From: Clostridia bacterium
GTDB taxonomy: Bacteria > Bacillota_A > Clostridia > Oscillospirales > CAG-272
Assembly (NCBI GenBank): GCA_017445115.1
Contig: JAFSUU010000087.1
Coordinates: 42,861-106,860 of the forward strand
Length of the DNA stretch: 64,000 nt
Reading direction: 5' to 3'
Program-made: the position numbers and the translations under genes
Shown: piece by piece, positions 1 through 8,706 of the stretch
How the letters are laid out: every line of letters begins with the position of its first letter
Numbering within the stretch: position 1 is the stretch's first letter
Notes under the pieces: model-generated
The model's input: only the letters and a program-made list of their open reading frames with translations
What the model was told of the DNA's origin: nothing
Databases searched by the model: none

Positions 1-1341
1 GGGCAGACAGAAGTCGAGCTGGCACGTTGAGAGAGTGATCTCCGCGCCGACGGCGGGCTTCACGTTGACGTCAAGCTTCGGGCCGTAGAACGCCGCTTCG
101 CCTATCTCTTCCGTATAATTGATGCCGAGCTGGTTGAGAACGTCGCGCAGAGCGTTTTCTGCCTTCTCCCACATCTCGTCGTCCTGATGATATTTTACCT
201 TGTCGTCAGGGTCGCGGAGCGAGAGGACGCATCTGTAATTCGTGATGCCGAAGTCGCGGTAGACGTCGAATATGAGGTCGACTACGCGGGACACTTCGTC
301 TTTGATCTGATCGGGAGTTACGAAGAGGTGCGCGTCGTTCTGACAGAAGTGGCGGCCTCTCTCAATGCCCTTCAGAGTTCCGCTCGACTCAAATCTGAAA
401 TCGTGCGCGATCTCGCCGATACGGATCGGAAGCTCGCGGTACGAGTGATTGCGGTTTGCGTAGATCATCATGTGGTGCGGGCAGTTCATCGGACGGAGAA
501 CGAATTTCTCGTCTTCGACTTCCATTGCCGGGAACATATTGTCTTTGTAGTGCTCCCAGTGACCGCTCGTCTGATAGAGCTGGACCGTGCCGACGCAGGG
601 CGTCAGAACGTGCTGATAACCGAGCGCAAGCTCGCGGTCACGGATATAGTTTTCAAGTTCGCGCCAGACAGTGTAACCCTTCGGCAGGAACATCGGAAGT
701 CCTTTACCGATAAGATCGTCCGTCATGAAGAGGCGCATCTCCTTGCCGATCTTGCGGTGGTCGCGCTGTTCGGCTTCGGCGAGCTGTTTCAGATATTCGT
801 CGAGTTCTTCCTGGCTCTGGAATGCCGTGCCTTTTATACGAGTTAGCATCTTGTTGTTCTTGTCGTTTTTCCAGTAAGCACCGGACTGCGTCATGATCTT
901 GAACGCCTTGAGCGCCTTTGTGTAGCAGATATGGGGACCCGCGCACATATCGACGTAGTCTCCCTGTTGGTAGAAGCTTATAACGGCATCTTCGGGAAGG
1001 TCGGCGATGTGTTCTACCTTATACTTTTCGCCTCTCTCTTCCATGAAAGCGACGGCTTCTTCGCGCGGAAGGATAAACGGCTTTATCGGCAGATTTTCCT
1101 TGACGATCTTCTTCATCTCCGCTTCGATTTTCTGGAGATCCTCGTCGGTGAGTTTTACGTCTCCCAGGTCGACGTCGTAGTAGAATCCCGCTTCGTTTGC
1201 GGGGCCGTAAGCGAATTTTGCCTCGGGCCAGAGGCGGCTGATCGCCTGAGCCATGATGTGCGCCGCGGAGTGGCGAAGGATGTGCAGCTCCTCCTCGGGG
1301 CTGGCTACGTCCACGTTTCCGTTTGCGTAAATGACTTTCAT
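1..1341 (-). CDS. thrS: Threonyl-tRNA synthetase, N-terminal part (runs off the left edge)
   Basis: Charges tRNA-Thr with threonine in the cytoplasm. The translated reverse strand begins MKVIYANG and shows the second editing-domain signature HILRHSAAHIMAQ near residue 20, then the class II catalytic core with the motif-2 region RPMNCPHHM. About 447 residues are in the window; the C-terminal anticodon-binding part lies to the left. Only about 20 residues precede the editing domain, so the roughly 60-residue TGS domain of the usual ThrRS is absent. The start is set by an AAGGAG ribosome site 8 nt upstream. A threonine T-box leader precedes it, so expression should rise when uncharged tRNA-Thr accumulates. 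Confidence 0.95.
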   Translation of the reverse strand, partial: MKVIYANGNVDVASPEEELHILRHSAAHIMAQAISRLWPEAKFAYGPANEAGFYYDVDLGDVKLTDEDLQKIEAEMKKIVKENLPIKPFILPREEAVAFMEERGEKYKVEHIADLPEDAVISFYQQGDYVDMCAGPHICYTKALKAFKIMTQSGAYWKNDKNNKMLTRIKGTAFQSQEELDEYLKQLAEAEQRDHRKIGKEMRLFMTDDLIGKGLPMFLPKGYTVWRELENYIRDRELALGYQHVLTPCVGTVQLYQTSGHWEHYKDNMFPAMEVEDEKFVLRPMNCPHHMMIYANRNHSYRELPIRIGEIAHDFRFESSGTLKGIERGRHFCQNDAHLFVTPDQIKDEVSRVVDLIFDVYRDFGITNYRCVLSLRDPDDKVKYHQDDEMWEKAENALRDVLNQLGINYTEEIGEAAFYGPKLDVNVKPAVGAEITLSTCQLDFCLP

Positions 1342-1388
1342 TTCAATTTCTCCTTTTGATGTATACTTAATTATATTTCAGAAAACAA

Positions 1389-1576
1389 AAAACCGACAAC
1401 GCATAAGCGCTGCCGGGGTGCATCGGTGATGCACGGTTCCACCCGAATTTTTCACTCATTCGTATTCAATTTGAGCCGTATCGGCGGCAGATGGTACCTT
1501 ATACGCCGCGGACCGGACGCTTTCAGCCGATGACGCCCGTCTCTGAGGACCCGAATCGTATAAGACTTGTTCTGTT
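1389..1576 (-). promoter_or_regulatory. T-box leader (threonine-specific) of thrS
   Basis: On the minus strand the conserved T-box GGGTGGAACCGTG lies at about 1433-1445. It is followed by an intrinsic terminator, stem CCGGCAGCGC/GCGTTGTCGG plus a T-run, at 1389-1416. Upstream, a stem-I region carries the candidate specifier triplet ACC (1495-1493) followed by A, which would pair with the GGU anticodon of tRNA-Thr. T-box leaders bind uncharged tRNA and switch the terminator to an antiterminator. The specifier is read by eye from position and gene context. Confidence 0.92.
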
Positions 1577-1582
1577 GAAAGC

Positions 1583-1611
1583 AGTATAACACAAGGGAAA
1601 TCATTTGTCAA
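1583..1611 (-). promoter_or_regulatory. sigma-A promoter of thrS
   Basis: Minus-strand TTGACA (1611-1606) and TATACT (1588-1583) are separated by 17 nt. This would start transcription just upstream of the T-box leader. Confidence 0.85.
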
Positions 1612-1687
1612 GCGAAAAATCGCAAAAGACTTCGTTATTATATTCAGAGCGCGGCAAACTATATTCATCGGGCGCGCGGAGGGAAAA

Positions 1688-1993
1688 ATGATCACATCGG
1701 GAACAGTATTTCTGATAGTCATAGGGATAATGTTAATAGTTTACGGAATACTGTATTTCATTATGCCGGAGAAACTTTTGATGTTCGGGAACCGCTGGAG
1801 GTATCGCGACGCGACGCCGACAGACGCCGCCGTGACGTTGGGATACGTCAGCGCGGTGATCTGCCTGCTTGCAGGTGCAGCGGCGATCGTGCTCGCAGTG
1901 ATAGGGATCATCGGCGCGGGACAGCCCGATATTCCGGTATTCGAGATCACAGGCGAAGACACTTCTTTTTTCGCGGAATTTACAGTTGAATAA
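1688..1993 (+). CDS. Small two-TM membrane protein of unknown function
   Basis: A 101-residue protein with a clear GGAGGG ribosome site. Two hydrophobic segments (about residues 5-26 and 51-78) flank a short charged loop containing PEKLLMFGNRW, and an acidic tail follows. The layout resembles small DUF6199-type membrane proteins, but that is only a resemblance. It lies between the divergent thrS leader and a terminator, so it is probably monocistronic. Confidence 0.7.
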   Translation: MITSGTVFLIVIGIMLIVYGILYFIMPEKLLMFGNRWRYRDATPTDAAVTLGYVSAVICLLAGAAAIVLAVIGIIGAGQPDIPVFEITGEDTSFFAEFTVE

Positions 1994-2009
1994 TGACATA
2001 TATCCGATA

Positions 2010-2050
2010 AAGCCGGGAGGGGACGCCGTCTTCTTCCCGGCTTATTGATT
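2010..2050 (+). terminator. Intrinsic terminator
   Basis: Stem AAGCCGGGA (2010-2018) pairs with TCCCGGCTT (2035-2043), followed by ATTGATTTTT. It ends the preceding small membrane-protein gene. Confidence 0.7.
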
Positions 2051-2096
2051 TTTGCGGCAATTTGTGGTAAAATCGTCGTATAAAGGAGTATGCGGT

Positions 2097-2282
2097 ATGA
2101 AAAAGAAGACTTCCAACTGCGAGGACTGCGTCCACTACGATTACAACGAAGAGACGGATGCGTACGAGTGCAACGAGGATCTCGACGAGGACGAACTCGT
2201 GAGGTTTATAAAGGGGGACAGCGGAAACTGTCCGTATTACAGATATTACGACGAGTACAAATTTGTGAGAAAGCAGAACTGA
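2097..2282 (+). CDS. Small cysteine-containing acidic protein (DUF6472-like)
   Basis: A 61-residue, strongly acidic and tyrosine-rich protein starting MKKKTSNCEDC. It has cysteines in a CxxC pair (CEDC), a later single Cys and CPYY, so it could bind a metal. The start after AAGGAG (8 nt) is preferred over an in-frame ATG 45 nt upstream. It ends 13 nt before yifB and is probably cotranscribed with it. The family is known only as an uncharacterised clostridial protein; the name is a tentative recognition. Confidence 0.7.
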   Translation: MKKKTSNCEDCVHYDYNEETDAYECNEDLDEDELVRFIKGDSGNCPYYRYYDEYKFVRKQN

Positions 2283-2295
2283 GGGCAGAAGAAAT

Positions 2296-3825
2296 ATGCT
2301 GACAACGTCATACGGCGCGGGACTTCTGGGGATCGACGGATTTATCGTCACGGTCGAATGCAACAGTACGAGATCGCTCCCCGGCTTTGAGATGGTCGGG
2401 CTTCCCGACGCCGCGGTAAAGGAATCTCAGCAAAGAGTGGAGACCGCGATGTTCAACTCGGGCATCGCCGGATCCGATCTGAATATAAAAATCAATCTCG
2501 CGCCCGCGGATATGAAAAAAGAGGGCTCGGCGCTCGATCTTGCGATAGCCGCGGCTATCCTTCAGGGCAAAAAGGTCGTACCGCTCGGAGTCGATCTTTC
2601 GGACAAAATGTTCGTCGGAGAGCTTTCGTTTTCCGGCGCGCTTCGCCCGGTCCACGGAGCGCTCAGCATGGCGATCGCGGCAAGGGATCACGGGATAAAA
2701 GAACTTTTCGTTCCTGTCGAAAATGCGAGAGAGGCGGCGGTCGTCGAGGGGATAACGGTCTATCCGTGCCCGTCTCTTGCGGAAGTGATAGCGCATCTTG
2801 CAGGCAGAAAAGAAATAACCCCCGCCGAGCACGCGATATACGACGCCGACGCGGCGTTCGCCTTCGGTCCCGATTTTGCCGACGTCAAAGGTCAGGAGGC
2901 GGTAAAGCGCGCGCTGGAGATCGCCGCCGCGGGAGGACATAACGTCTTGATGATCGGACCTCCGGGCTCCGGCAAGTCGATGATGGCGAAAAGACTTCCG
3001 TCGATCCTTCCTCCGATGACTTTCTCGGAGGCGGTCGAAACGACGAGGATCCATTCGGCGTCGGGCATGATGAAGGACGGAGATTCGCTGATAACCGTGC
3101 GCCCGTTCCGCTCGCCTCACCACACGATGAGTGCGCCGTCGATGGTCGGCGGCGGAAGGATACCGACCGCCGGAGAAGTCTCCCTTTCGCACAACGGCGT
3201 TCTGTTTCTTGACGAGCTCCCCGAGTTTGCGAAAAACGTGACGGAGAGTTTACGTCAGCCGATGGAGGACGGAAAGGTGACGATCACGAGGACCGCGGGA
3301 AGACTCACTTTCCCGAGTTCGTTCATGCTCGTCGCGGCGATGAATCCGTGCAAGTGCGGATACTACGGTTCGAGTTCAAGGCGCTGCACCTGCCGTCCCG
3401 ACGACATAAAGAAATATCTTGCGAAAATAAGCGGTCCGCTGCTTGACAGAATAGATATCCAGGTGGAAGTTCCCGCGCTCTCGTTCGGAGAACTGACCGC
3501 AAGGCGCGACGCGGAGCCGTCCGCCGCCATACGCGAAAGAGTCGTCGCGGCGAGAAAGGTCGCCGAAGAACGTCTGAGGGGCGACGGGATGACCTGCAAC
3601 GCCGCCATGACGACGAAGGAGATCAAAAAATACTGCGCCATCGACGATAGGGCGGAAGGCGTTCTTCGCTCGGCGTTCGAGACGATGGGAATGTCCGGCA
3701 GAGGGTACGACAGGATCCTTCGGGTTGCGAGGACGATCGCGGACCTCGACGGCAAGGAGAATATCGACGTTCGCCACGTCGCCGAGGCGGTAAGGCTCAG
3801 AACGCTCGATAAAAAGTATTTTTGA
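2296..3825 (+). CDS. comM: YifB/ComM family Mg-chelatase-like AAA+ ATPase
   Basis: A 509-residue AAA+ ATPase. Residues 1-170 form the ChlI-type domain. The Mg-chelatase AAA+ core follows, with Walker A GPPGSGKS (about 221-228), Walker B VLFLDELPEF, and the cysteine cluster CKCGYYG...CTC near 353-367, ending in the C-terminal ChlI domain. The length is typical. In naturally competent bacteria ComM is a branch-migration helicase that extends heteroduplex during transformation. In Clostridia this gene often sits near dprA; here it follows a small acidic protein and is closed by a strong terminator. Confidence 0.93.
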   Translation: MLTTSYGAGLLGIDGFIVTVECNSTRSLPGFEMVGLPDAAVKESQQRVETAMFNSGIAGSDLNIKINLAPADMKKEGSALDLAIAAAILQGKKVVPLGVDLSDKMFVGELSFSGALRPVHGALSMAIAARDHGIKELFVPVENAREAAVVEGITVYPCPSLAEVIAHLAGRKEITPAEHAIYDADAAFAFGPDFADVKGQEAVKRALEIAAAGGHNVLMIGPPGSGKSMMAKRLPSILPPMTFSEAVETTRIHSASGMMKDGDSLITVRPFRSPHHTMSAPSMVGGGRIPTAGEVSLSHNGVLFLDELPEFAKNVTESLRQPMEDGKVTITRTAGRLTFPSSFMLVAAMNPCKCGYYGSSSRRCTCRPDDIKKYLAKISGPLLDRIDIQVEVPALSFGELTARRDAEPSAAIRERVVAARKVAEERLRGDGMTCNAAMTTKEIKKYCAIDDRAEGVLRSAFETMGMSGRGYDRILRVARTIADLDGKENIDVRHVAEAVRLRTLDKKYF

Positions 3826-3850
3826 AGATAAAAACCGTTGTACAGAATTA

Positions 3851-3879
3851 CCCGCCCCGCTTTGTCGGGGCGGATTTTT
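3851..3879 (+). terminator. Intrinsic terminator after comM
   Basis: CCCGCCCCG (3851-3859) pairs with CGGGGCGG, followed by ATTTTTG. Confidence 0.9.
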
Positions 3880-3921
3880 GTCGTAAAATATCACGTTTTT
3901 GAGATTTTTTCCGGAAAACGC

Positions 3922-3950
3922 TTGACACAGAGCGTTTTGCCGTGTAGAAT
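3922..3950 (+). promoter_or_regulatory. sigma-A promoter of the lysine operon
   Basis: TTGACA (3922-3927), 17-nt spacer, TAGAAT (3945-3950), ending 10 nt before the riboswitch. Confidence 0.85.
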
Positions 3951-3960
3951 ACTATCAATC

Positions 3961-4117
3961 GATAGAGGCGCGTAATATCAAAAGTAACGCCGCAGAAACG
4001 GTCTGCCGAAGACCGCGGCGCGAAAGGGAGTTACGCCGAAGACACGGTGAGGCGAACCGTGCTCTGGGAGACGGGAATAAGATCCCGGCTACTGTCGCAG
4101 AAATGCGGAGAGCTATC
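3961..4117 (+). promoter_or_regulatory. Lysine riboswitch (L box)
   Basis: The sequence has the conserved L-box order: GATAGAGGCGCG at the 5' side of P1, AAAGTAACGCC, GAAAGGGAGTTACGCCGAAG, the GGGAATAAGATCCCGGCTACTGTC block, and GCGGAGAGCTATC closing P1. Lysine binding stabilises P1 and lets the downstream terminator form, so the operon is off when lysine is plentiful. It sits directly upstream of dapA-dapB-ddh-lysA. Confidence 0.97.
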
Positions 4118-4162
4118 AAAAATAAGATATTTATAAGGATATTTCGCAATATCCGTATCTTG

Positions 4163-4197
4163 GATGATGGTTACTTTATCGGTTGCCGTCATTTTTT
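4163..4197 (+). terminator. Riboswitch-controlled terminator
   Basis: The ATGATGG arm pairs with CCGTCAT, followed by TTTTTTG. A second hairpin (AAGATA...TATCTT, about 4122-4161) lies between the aptamer and this terminator and may be part of the antiterminator. Confidence 0.75.
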
Positions 4198-4242
4198 GTT
4201 ATATGCGGCAGGATAAAAAAACAGCAAACAAGGAGAAAAGAA

Positions 4243-5133
4243 ATGAAAAACACGGTTTTTACAGGCGCGGCAACGGCGATCGTCACCCCTTTTTATGAGG
4301 ACGGAAGCGTAGATTTCGAGAGCTTCGGAAGACTCATCGACTTTCAGATAGCGTCCGGCATCGATGCTATAGTCGTCGCGGGAACGACGGGCGAGGGTTC
4401 GACTCTCTCCGACGAGGAACACCGCGACGTTATGAGATACTGCGTCGAGCGCGTGGCTCACCGCGTCCCCGTCATCGCGGGAACGGGTTCGAACGACACC
4501 GCGTACGCAATAGATCTTACTCTCGCCGCTTGCGAGATGGGCGCAGACGCGATGCTTCTCGTCACACCTTACTATAACAAGGCGACCCAGGGCGGTCTTA
4601 TCAAATCCTTTGAAGCGATAGCGGACGCGTCGGACAAGCCCTGCATCCTGTACAACGTTCCGTCGAGAACGGGCTGCAATCTTCAGCCGAAAACCGTAGC
4701 GGCACTCGCCGATCATCCGAACATCGTCGGCGTGAAAGAGGCGTCGGGAAATATCTCTCAGATCGCAGAAATCGCCGCTCTTTGCGGCGACAGGATCGAT
4801 CTGTATTCCGGCAACGACGATCAGATCGTCCCGATCATGTCGCTCGGAGGAAAAGGAGTTATCTCCGTCCTTTCAAATCTGCTCCCCGCGGAAACGTCGA
4901 AAATGTGCCGCCTTTGCCTGGAAGGAAATTACCCCGCCGCCGCAAAAATGCAGCTTGAATATCTGCCACTTATCAACGCCCTGTTCTGCGAGGTGAATCC
5001 GATCCCCGCAAAAGCGGCGATGCACGCCATGGGATTCGGCGCGAATTCGCTGAGGCTCCCGCTGACGCCGATGGAAACGGCGCACGAGGAAATTCTCCTT
5101 CGCGAAATGAGAGCGCGTGGGATAAACGTATAA
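4243..5133 (+). CDS. dapA: 4-hydroxy-tetrahydrodipicolinate synthase
   Basis: Condenses pyruvate with aspartate semialdehyde, the first step committed to DAP and lysine. At 296 residues it has the normal length of a (beta/alpha)8 aldolase. Visible signatures are GTTGEG (48-52), Tyr137 in LYNVPSRTG, and the Schiff-base Lys165 in VGVKEASGN. The ATG at 4243 is chosen over an upstream in-frame ATG because AGGAG lies 8 nt before it and the longer start would run back into the riboswitch terminator. First gene of the lysine-riboswitch operon. Confidence 0.97.
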   Translation: MKNTVFTGAATAIVTPFYEDGSVDFESFGRLIDFQIASGIDAIVVAGTTGEGSTLSDEEHRDVMRYCVERVAHRVPVIAGTGSNDTAYAIDLTLAACEMGADAMLLVTPYYNKATQGGLIKSFEAIADASDKPCILYNVPSRTGCNLQPKTVAALADHPNIVGVKEASGNISQIAEIAALCGDRIDLYSGNDDQIVPIMSLGGKGVISVLSNLLPAETSKMCRLCLEGNYPAAAKMQLEYLPLINALFCEVNPIPAKAAMHAMGFGANSLRLPLTPMETAHEEILLREMRARGINV

Positions 5134-5143
5134 GGAGCGGCGT

Positions 5144-5890
5144 ATGAATATTTTACTGAGCGGTATTTGCGGGCACATGGGAAACGAGGTCCTTTCGGCG
5201 TCGCGCGAAGCGGACAGCGGAGTCACTGTCACATCGGGCGTCGATCCTTTTGCGAAAGAGGGGATCCCGGTCCCGGTTTTCAAGTCTTTCGACGAAGTAA
5301 AGGGAGACTTTGACTGCGTGATAGATTTTTCAAATCACGCGGCGACGGCATCTCTCACTGATTTTGCGGTAAAGAATTCCCTCCCTCTCGTCATAGCGAC
5401 GACCGGACAGACGGAGGAGCAAAGACAGATGATCGAGAAAGCGTCGCGCATTATTCCGATCTTCTTCGCCGCGAACTTTTCGATCGGAGTCGCGCTTCTT
5501 TGCGCGCTCGCAAAAAAGACGGCGTCGGTGATGAAGGACGCCGAGATCGAGATCGTTGAGATACATCACGACCGCAAGGTCGATGCACCGAGCGGAACGG
5601 CGATCGCCCTTGCGGACTCGATATGCGAGGTCCGTCCCGGATCAAGGGTCGTCTGTGGCAGAAGCGGACACGAAAAGCGCGGAAAAGACGACATCGGGAT
5701 AAGCAGCGTCCGCATCGGAAACGTCGTCGGCGTTCACGAAGTGCTCGTCGGAACGAAATACGAGACGGTGACCTTAAAGCACGAAGCGCACGACCGGGCT
5801 CTGTTTGCCTCCGGCGCGCTCGCCGCGGCAAAATTTCTCGTCGGCAAAGAACCCGGACTTTACACAATGCAGGATATGATAAGAATTTAA
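5144..5890 (+). CDS. dapB: 4-hydroxy-tetrahydrodipicolinate reductase
   Basis: Reduces the DapA product with NAD(P)H to tetrahydrodipicolinate. The 248-residue protein opens with a Rossmann GICGHMG motif and carries the catalytic segment EIHHDRKVDAPSGTA in the middle. It starts 10 nt after dapA with ribosome site AAGGAG, so translation is likely coupled. Confidence 0.96.
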   Translation: MNILLSGICGHMGNEVLSASREADSGVTVTSGVDPFAKEGIPVPVFKSFDEVKGDFDCVIDFSNHAATASLTDFAVKNSLPLVIATTGQTEEQRQMIEKASRIIPIFFAANFSIGVALLCALAKKTASVMKDAEIEIVEIHHDRKVDAPSGTAIALADSICEVRPGSRVVCGRSGHEKRGKDDIGISSVRIGNVVGVHEVLVGTKYETVTLKHEAHDRALFASGALAAAKFLVGKEPGLYTMQDMIRI

Positions 5891-5912
5891 CGAACCGATC
5901 GGAGGTGTTTTT

Positions 5913-6890
5913 ATGAGAATAGGAATTTACGGATACGGAAATCTCGGGCGCGGAGTTGAATATGCCGCGTCGCAGAACGAAGATGTTGAAGTCGTCGGCG
6001 TGTTCACAAGACGCGCGCCCGAAACGGTTTCGACCGTGCTAGGCGCGCCGGTATACAGTGCTTCGCGCGTCGGAGAGTTCAAAGATAAGATCGACGTTAT
6101 GATAATCTGCGGCGGCAGCGCGACGGATCTTCCGAAAATGACGCCGGAGATCGCAAAAAACTTTTCTCTCGTCGACAGCTTTGACACCCATCCGAAAATA
6201 CCCGAACATTTCGCGGCGGTCGACGCGGCGGCAAAGGCGGCGGGAACGCTCGCTCTTATCTCCGCGGGCTGGGATCCCGGGATGTTCTCGCTGAACAGAA
6301 TTTACTCGGCGTCTATCCTTCCGCAGGGTGAAACGTACACCTTCTGGGGACGCGGAGTCAGCCAGGGTCACTCGGACGCGGTGCGCCGAATCGACGGAGT
6401 AATAGACGCAAGACAGTATACGATACCGAGAGAGGAGGCGCTCGAAGCCGTAAGGAGCGGTTCAAATCCCGTTCTGACGACACGCGAAAAGCATCTTCGC
6501 GAGTGCTTCGTCGTCGCAGAGGAAGGCGCGGACCTTTCAAGGATCGAGAACGAGATCAAAACGATGCCCGACTATTTTGCGGATTACGACACTACCGTTC
6601 ATTTCATTTCCCTTGAAGAGATGAAGCGCGACCACGCGGAGCTCCCGCACGGCGGATTCGTCATCAGAAGCGGAAAGACCGGCAAAGACGGCGCTCACAA
6701 TCACACTATAGAATACAAGCTGACTCTCGACTCCAACCCCGAATTCACGTCGGGCGTACTCGTCGCCGCGGCAAGAGCGGTCGACAGAATGAGGAAAAGG
6801 GGCGAGACAGGATGCATAACGCTGTTTGACGTTGCGCCGCGCGACCTCTCTCCCCTCTCTCCGGAGGAACAGAGAGCGACTATGCTTTGA
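5913..6890 (+). CDS. ddh: meso-Diaminopimelate dehydrogenase
   Basis: Performs NADPH-dependent reductive amination of tetrahydrodipicolinate directly to meso-DAP, bypassing succinylase, acetylase and LL-DAP aminotransferase routes. The 325-residue protein has the N-terminal GIYGYGNLGRG dinucleotide fold, the GWDPGMFSLNR segment and FWGRGVSQGHSDA, all typical of Ddh. Ribosome site GGAGG. Its place between dapB and lysA supplies the complete branch from aspartate semialdehyde to lysine except for the aspartokinase and Asd steps. Confidence 0.95.
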   Translation: MRIGIYGYGNLGRGVEYAASQNEDVEVVGVFTRRAPETVSTVLGAPVYSASRVGEFKDKIDVMIICGGSATDLPKMTPEIAKNFSLVDSFDTHPKIPEHFAAVDAAAKAAGTLALISAGWDPGMFSLNRIYSASILPQGETYTFWGRGVSQGHSDAVRRIDGVIDARQYTIPREEALEAVRSGSNPVLTTREKHLRECFVVAEEGADLSRIENEIKTMPDYFADYDTTVHFISLEEMKRDHAELPHGGFVIRSGKTGKDGAHNHTIEYKLTLDSNPEFTSGVLVAAARAVDRMRKRGETGCITLFDVAPRDLSPLSPEEQRATML

Positions 6891-6922
6891 TTTGAAGTTT
6901 GTTAAACCGCGAGGATGAATAA

Positions 6923-8248
6923 ATGACGACAGTTCTTGAAAAGAAAGACCTTTTGTGCGAAAACGTCTCGGTAAACGAAGCGGGGCATCTCTGCTTCGCC
7001 GGTCAGGACGTGACGGAACTCGCTGAAAAATACGGAACGCCGCTGTACCTTATGGACGAGGACAGGATCAGAGAGCGCTGCCGTACGTACCGAGAGGCGC
7101 TAAGCGAGGCGTTCGGCAAAGGTGCCCGCGCGGCGTACGCGTCAAAGGCGGCATCGTTCAAAGAAATATACAGGATAATGGCTGACGAGGGGATGCTCGT
7201 CGACGTCGTCTCCTGCGGCGAGATCTTTACGGCGCACGAGGCGGGCTTCCCTCTTGAAAACGCGCTTTTCCACTCGAACAACAAGACGGACGAGGACGTC
7301 GCGTTCGCGATGGCGCACGGGATCGGGTATTTCGTCGCCGACAACCAGGAAGAGCTGTACGCTGTTGACAGAGAGTGTTCGAAGACCGGACGCCGCCAGA
7401 AAGTACTTCTCCGGCTGACTCCCGGGATAGATCCGCACACGTTCGCCGCGGTCTCGACGGGAAAAGTCGATTCAAAATTCGGCTCCGCGATAGAGACAGG
7501 TCAGGCGAAGGAGATCACCGCGACAGCGCTTTCCCTTCCGGGCATAGAACTTGCCGGATACCACTGCCACATAGGCTCTCAGATATTTGACGACGAAGTA
7601 TATCTTCGCGCCGCTGACGTGATGCTGACGTTTATGGCGCAGATGAGGGACGAGCTCGGTTTCACCGCCCGCATTCTCGACCTCGGAGGCGGCTTCGGAG
7701 TGAGATATCTTCCGTCCGATCCGCACGTCGACATCAGAAAGAATATCTTTGATATCGCGGACTTTGTTAAAGATGCGTGTGTCCGCCTCGCGCTTCCTCT
7801 TCCGGCAGTCATACTTGAGCCGGGGCGAAGCATCGTCGCAGACGCGGGAATGACGCTTTATACGGCGGGGACCGTCAAAAAAATACCGGAGTTCGTTAAT
7901 TACGTCTCGGTCGACGGCGGAATGACGGACAACGTAAGGTTCGCTATGTACAAGTCGCCCTACACGCTCTTCGCGGCGAATAAAATGAACGAGGAGTGCA
8001 CAATGACGGCAAGCGTCGTCGGAAGATGCTGCGAGAGCGGCGACGTCATTCAGGAGAAAGTCGCGCTTCCCGCGTCCGTCGGGCGCGGTGATGTGATCGC
8101 CTGCCTTTCGACCGGAGCGTACAACTACTCCATGGCGTCGAACTATAACCGCATACCGCGTCCGCCCGTCGTGATGCTGAAAAACGGTACGAGCCGTATC
8201 GCGGTGAGAAGAGAAACTTACGGCGATCTCGCGTCGCTCGACAACTGA
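6923..8248 (+). CDS. lysA: Diaminopimelate decarboxylase
   Basis: PLP-dependent decarboxylation of meso-DAP to L-lysine. The 441-residue fold-type III enzyme has the PLP lysine in YASKA (Lys75), HIGSQ, the GGGFG phosphate-binding loop, an EPGR motif and the C-terminal CCESGD cysteine region used in catalysis. Last gene of the operon; a terminator follows 8 nt after the stop. Confidence 0.96.
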   Translation: MTTVLEKKDLLCENVSVNEAGHLCFAGQDVTELAEKYGTPLYLMDEDRIRERCRTYREALSEAFGKGARAAYASKAASFKEIYRIMADEGMLVDVVSCGEIFTAHEAGFPLENALFHSNNKTDEDVAFAMAHGIGYFVADNQEELYAVDRECSKTGRRQKVLLRLTPGIDPHTFAAVSTGKVDSKFGSAIETGQAKEITATALSLPGIELAGYHCHIGSQIFDDEVYLRAADVMLTFMAQMRDELGFTARILDLGGGFGVRYLPSDPHVDIRKNIFDIADFVKDACVRLALPLPAVILEPGRSIVADAGMTLYTAGTVKKIPEFVNYVSVDGGMTDNVRFAMYKSPYTLFAANKMNEECTMTASVVGRCCESGDVIQEKVALPASVGRGDVIACLSTGAYNYSMASNYNRIPRPPVVMLKNGTSRIAVRRETYGDLASLDN

Positions 8249-8255
8249 TAATTTA

Positions 8256-8286
8256 CGGGCGGTCACACTCAAACCGCCCGTTTTTC
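8256..8286 (+). terminator. Terminator of the lysine operon
   Basis: CGGGCGGT (8256-8263) pairs with ACCGCCCG (to 8280), followed by TTTTT. Confidence 0.9.
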
Positions 8287-8339
8287 CGTTTTTTGCCCTT
8301 GTAAATATAAAATATATATATAATTTTTCCCGAAAAGTG

Positions 8340-8369
8340 TTGACAAAAGCGTTGTATTATAGTTATAAT
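8340..8369 (+). promoter_or_regulatory. sigma-A promoter of rpmH operon
   Basis: TTGACA (8340-8345), 18 nt, TATAAT (8364-8369), followed by an 80-nt leader. No DnaA boxes (TTATCCACA type) were seen in the AT-rich stretch upstream. Confidence 0.8.
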
Positions 8370-8450
8370 ATATTTTGCCTATGCGTATAGGGATATTTGT
8401 GTCCCGTTATAAGATCGATAATTTTTCACTTAAAATAAGGAGGTGCGATA

Positions 8451-8585
8451 ATGCTCAGAACATATCAGCCCAAAAAGCGTCAGAGAAAAAAGGTTCACGG
8501 ATTCAGAAAGAGAATGAGCACTGCGGACGGCAGAGAAGTACTTAAGAGACGCCGCGCTAAAGGAAGAGCAAGACTTTCTCACTGA
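8451..8585 (+). CDS. rpmH: Large ribosomal subunit protein bL34
   Basis: A 44-residue, extremely basic protein that begins [18 protein letters not shown] and contains the conserved RMST..GR.VL..RR.KGR pattern of bL34. Ribosome site AGGAGG 8 nt upstream. First gene of the conserved rpmH-rnpA-yidD-yidC-khpB block. Confidence 0.98.
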   Translation: MLRTYQPKKRQRKKVHGFRKRMSTADGREVLKRRRAKGRARLSH

Positions 8586-8636
8586 GCGCTGTCCTGACTC
8601 GAATATCAAGCGCACCCGAGATAAAACCGGTGACTG

Positions 8637-8665
8637 ACCTCCGATCTTAAAGCGTCGGAGGTTTC
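8637..8665 (+). terminator. Hairpin between rpmH and rnpA (possible attenuator)
   Basis: ACCTCCGA (8637-8644) pairs with TCGGAGGT (8655-8662), followed by only TTTC. Such a weak terminator could lower rnpA expression relative to rpmH. Confidence 0.5.
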
Positions 8666-8706
8666 ATACTATAAGGGACGCCGGGCTGCCGCAAAAGGAG
8701 AGTCTG

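Noticed and set aside
187..1359. Long plus-strand open frames opposite thrS
   Set aside because: They are antisense to a clear ThrRS, lack ribosome sites and show no family pattern. The same applies to most long open frames opposite GC-rich genes throughout the window, for example opposite the EF-G paralogue, uvrA, rimO and gpmI.
8281..8450. Possible replication origin before rpmH
   Set aside because: AT-rich, but no DnaA boxes or repeats were seen and dnaA is absent.
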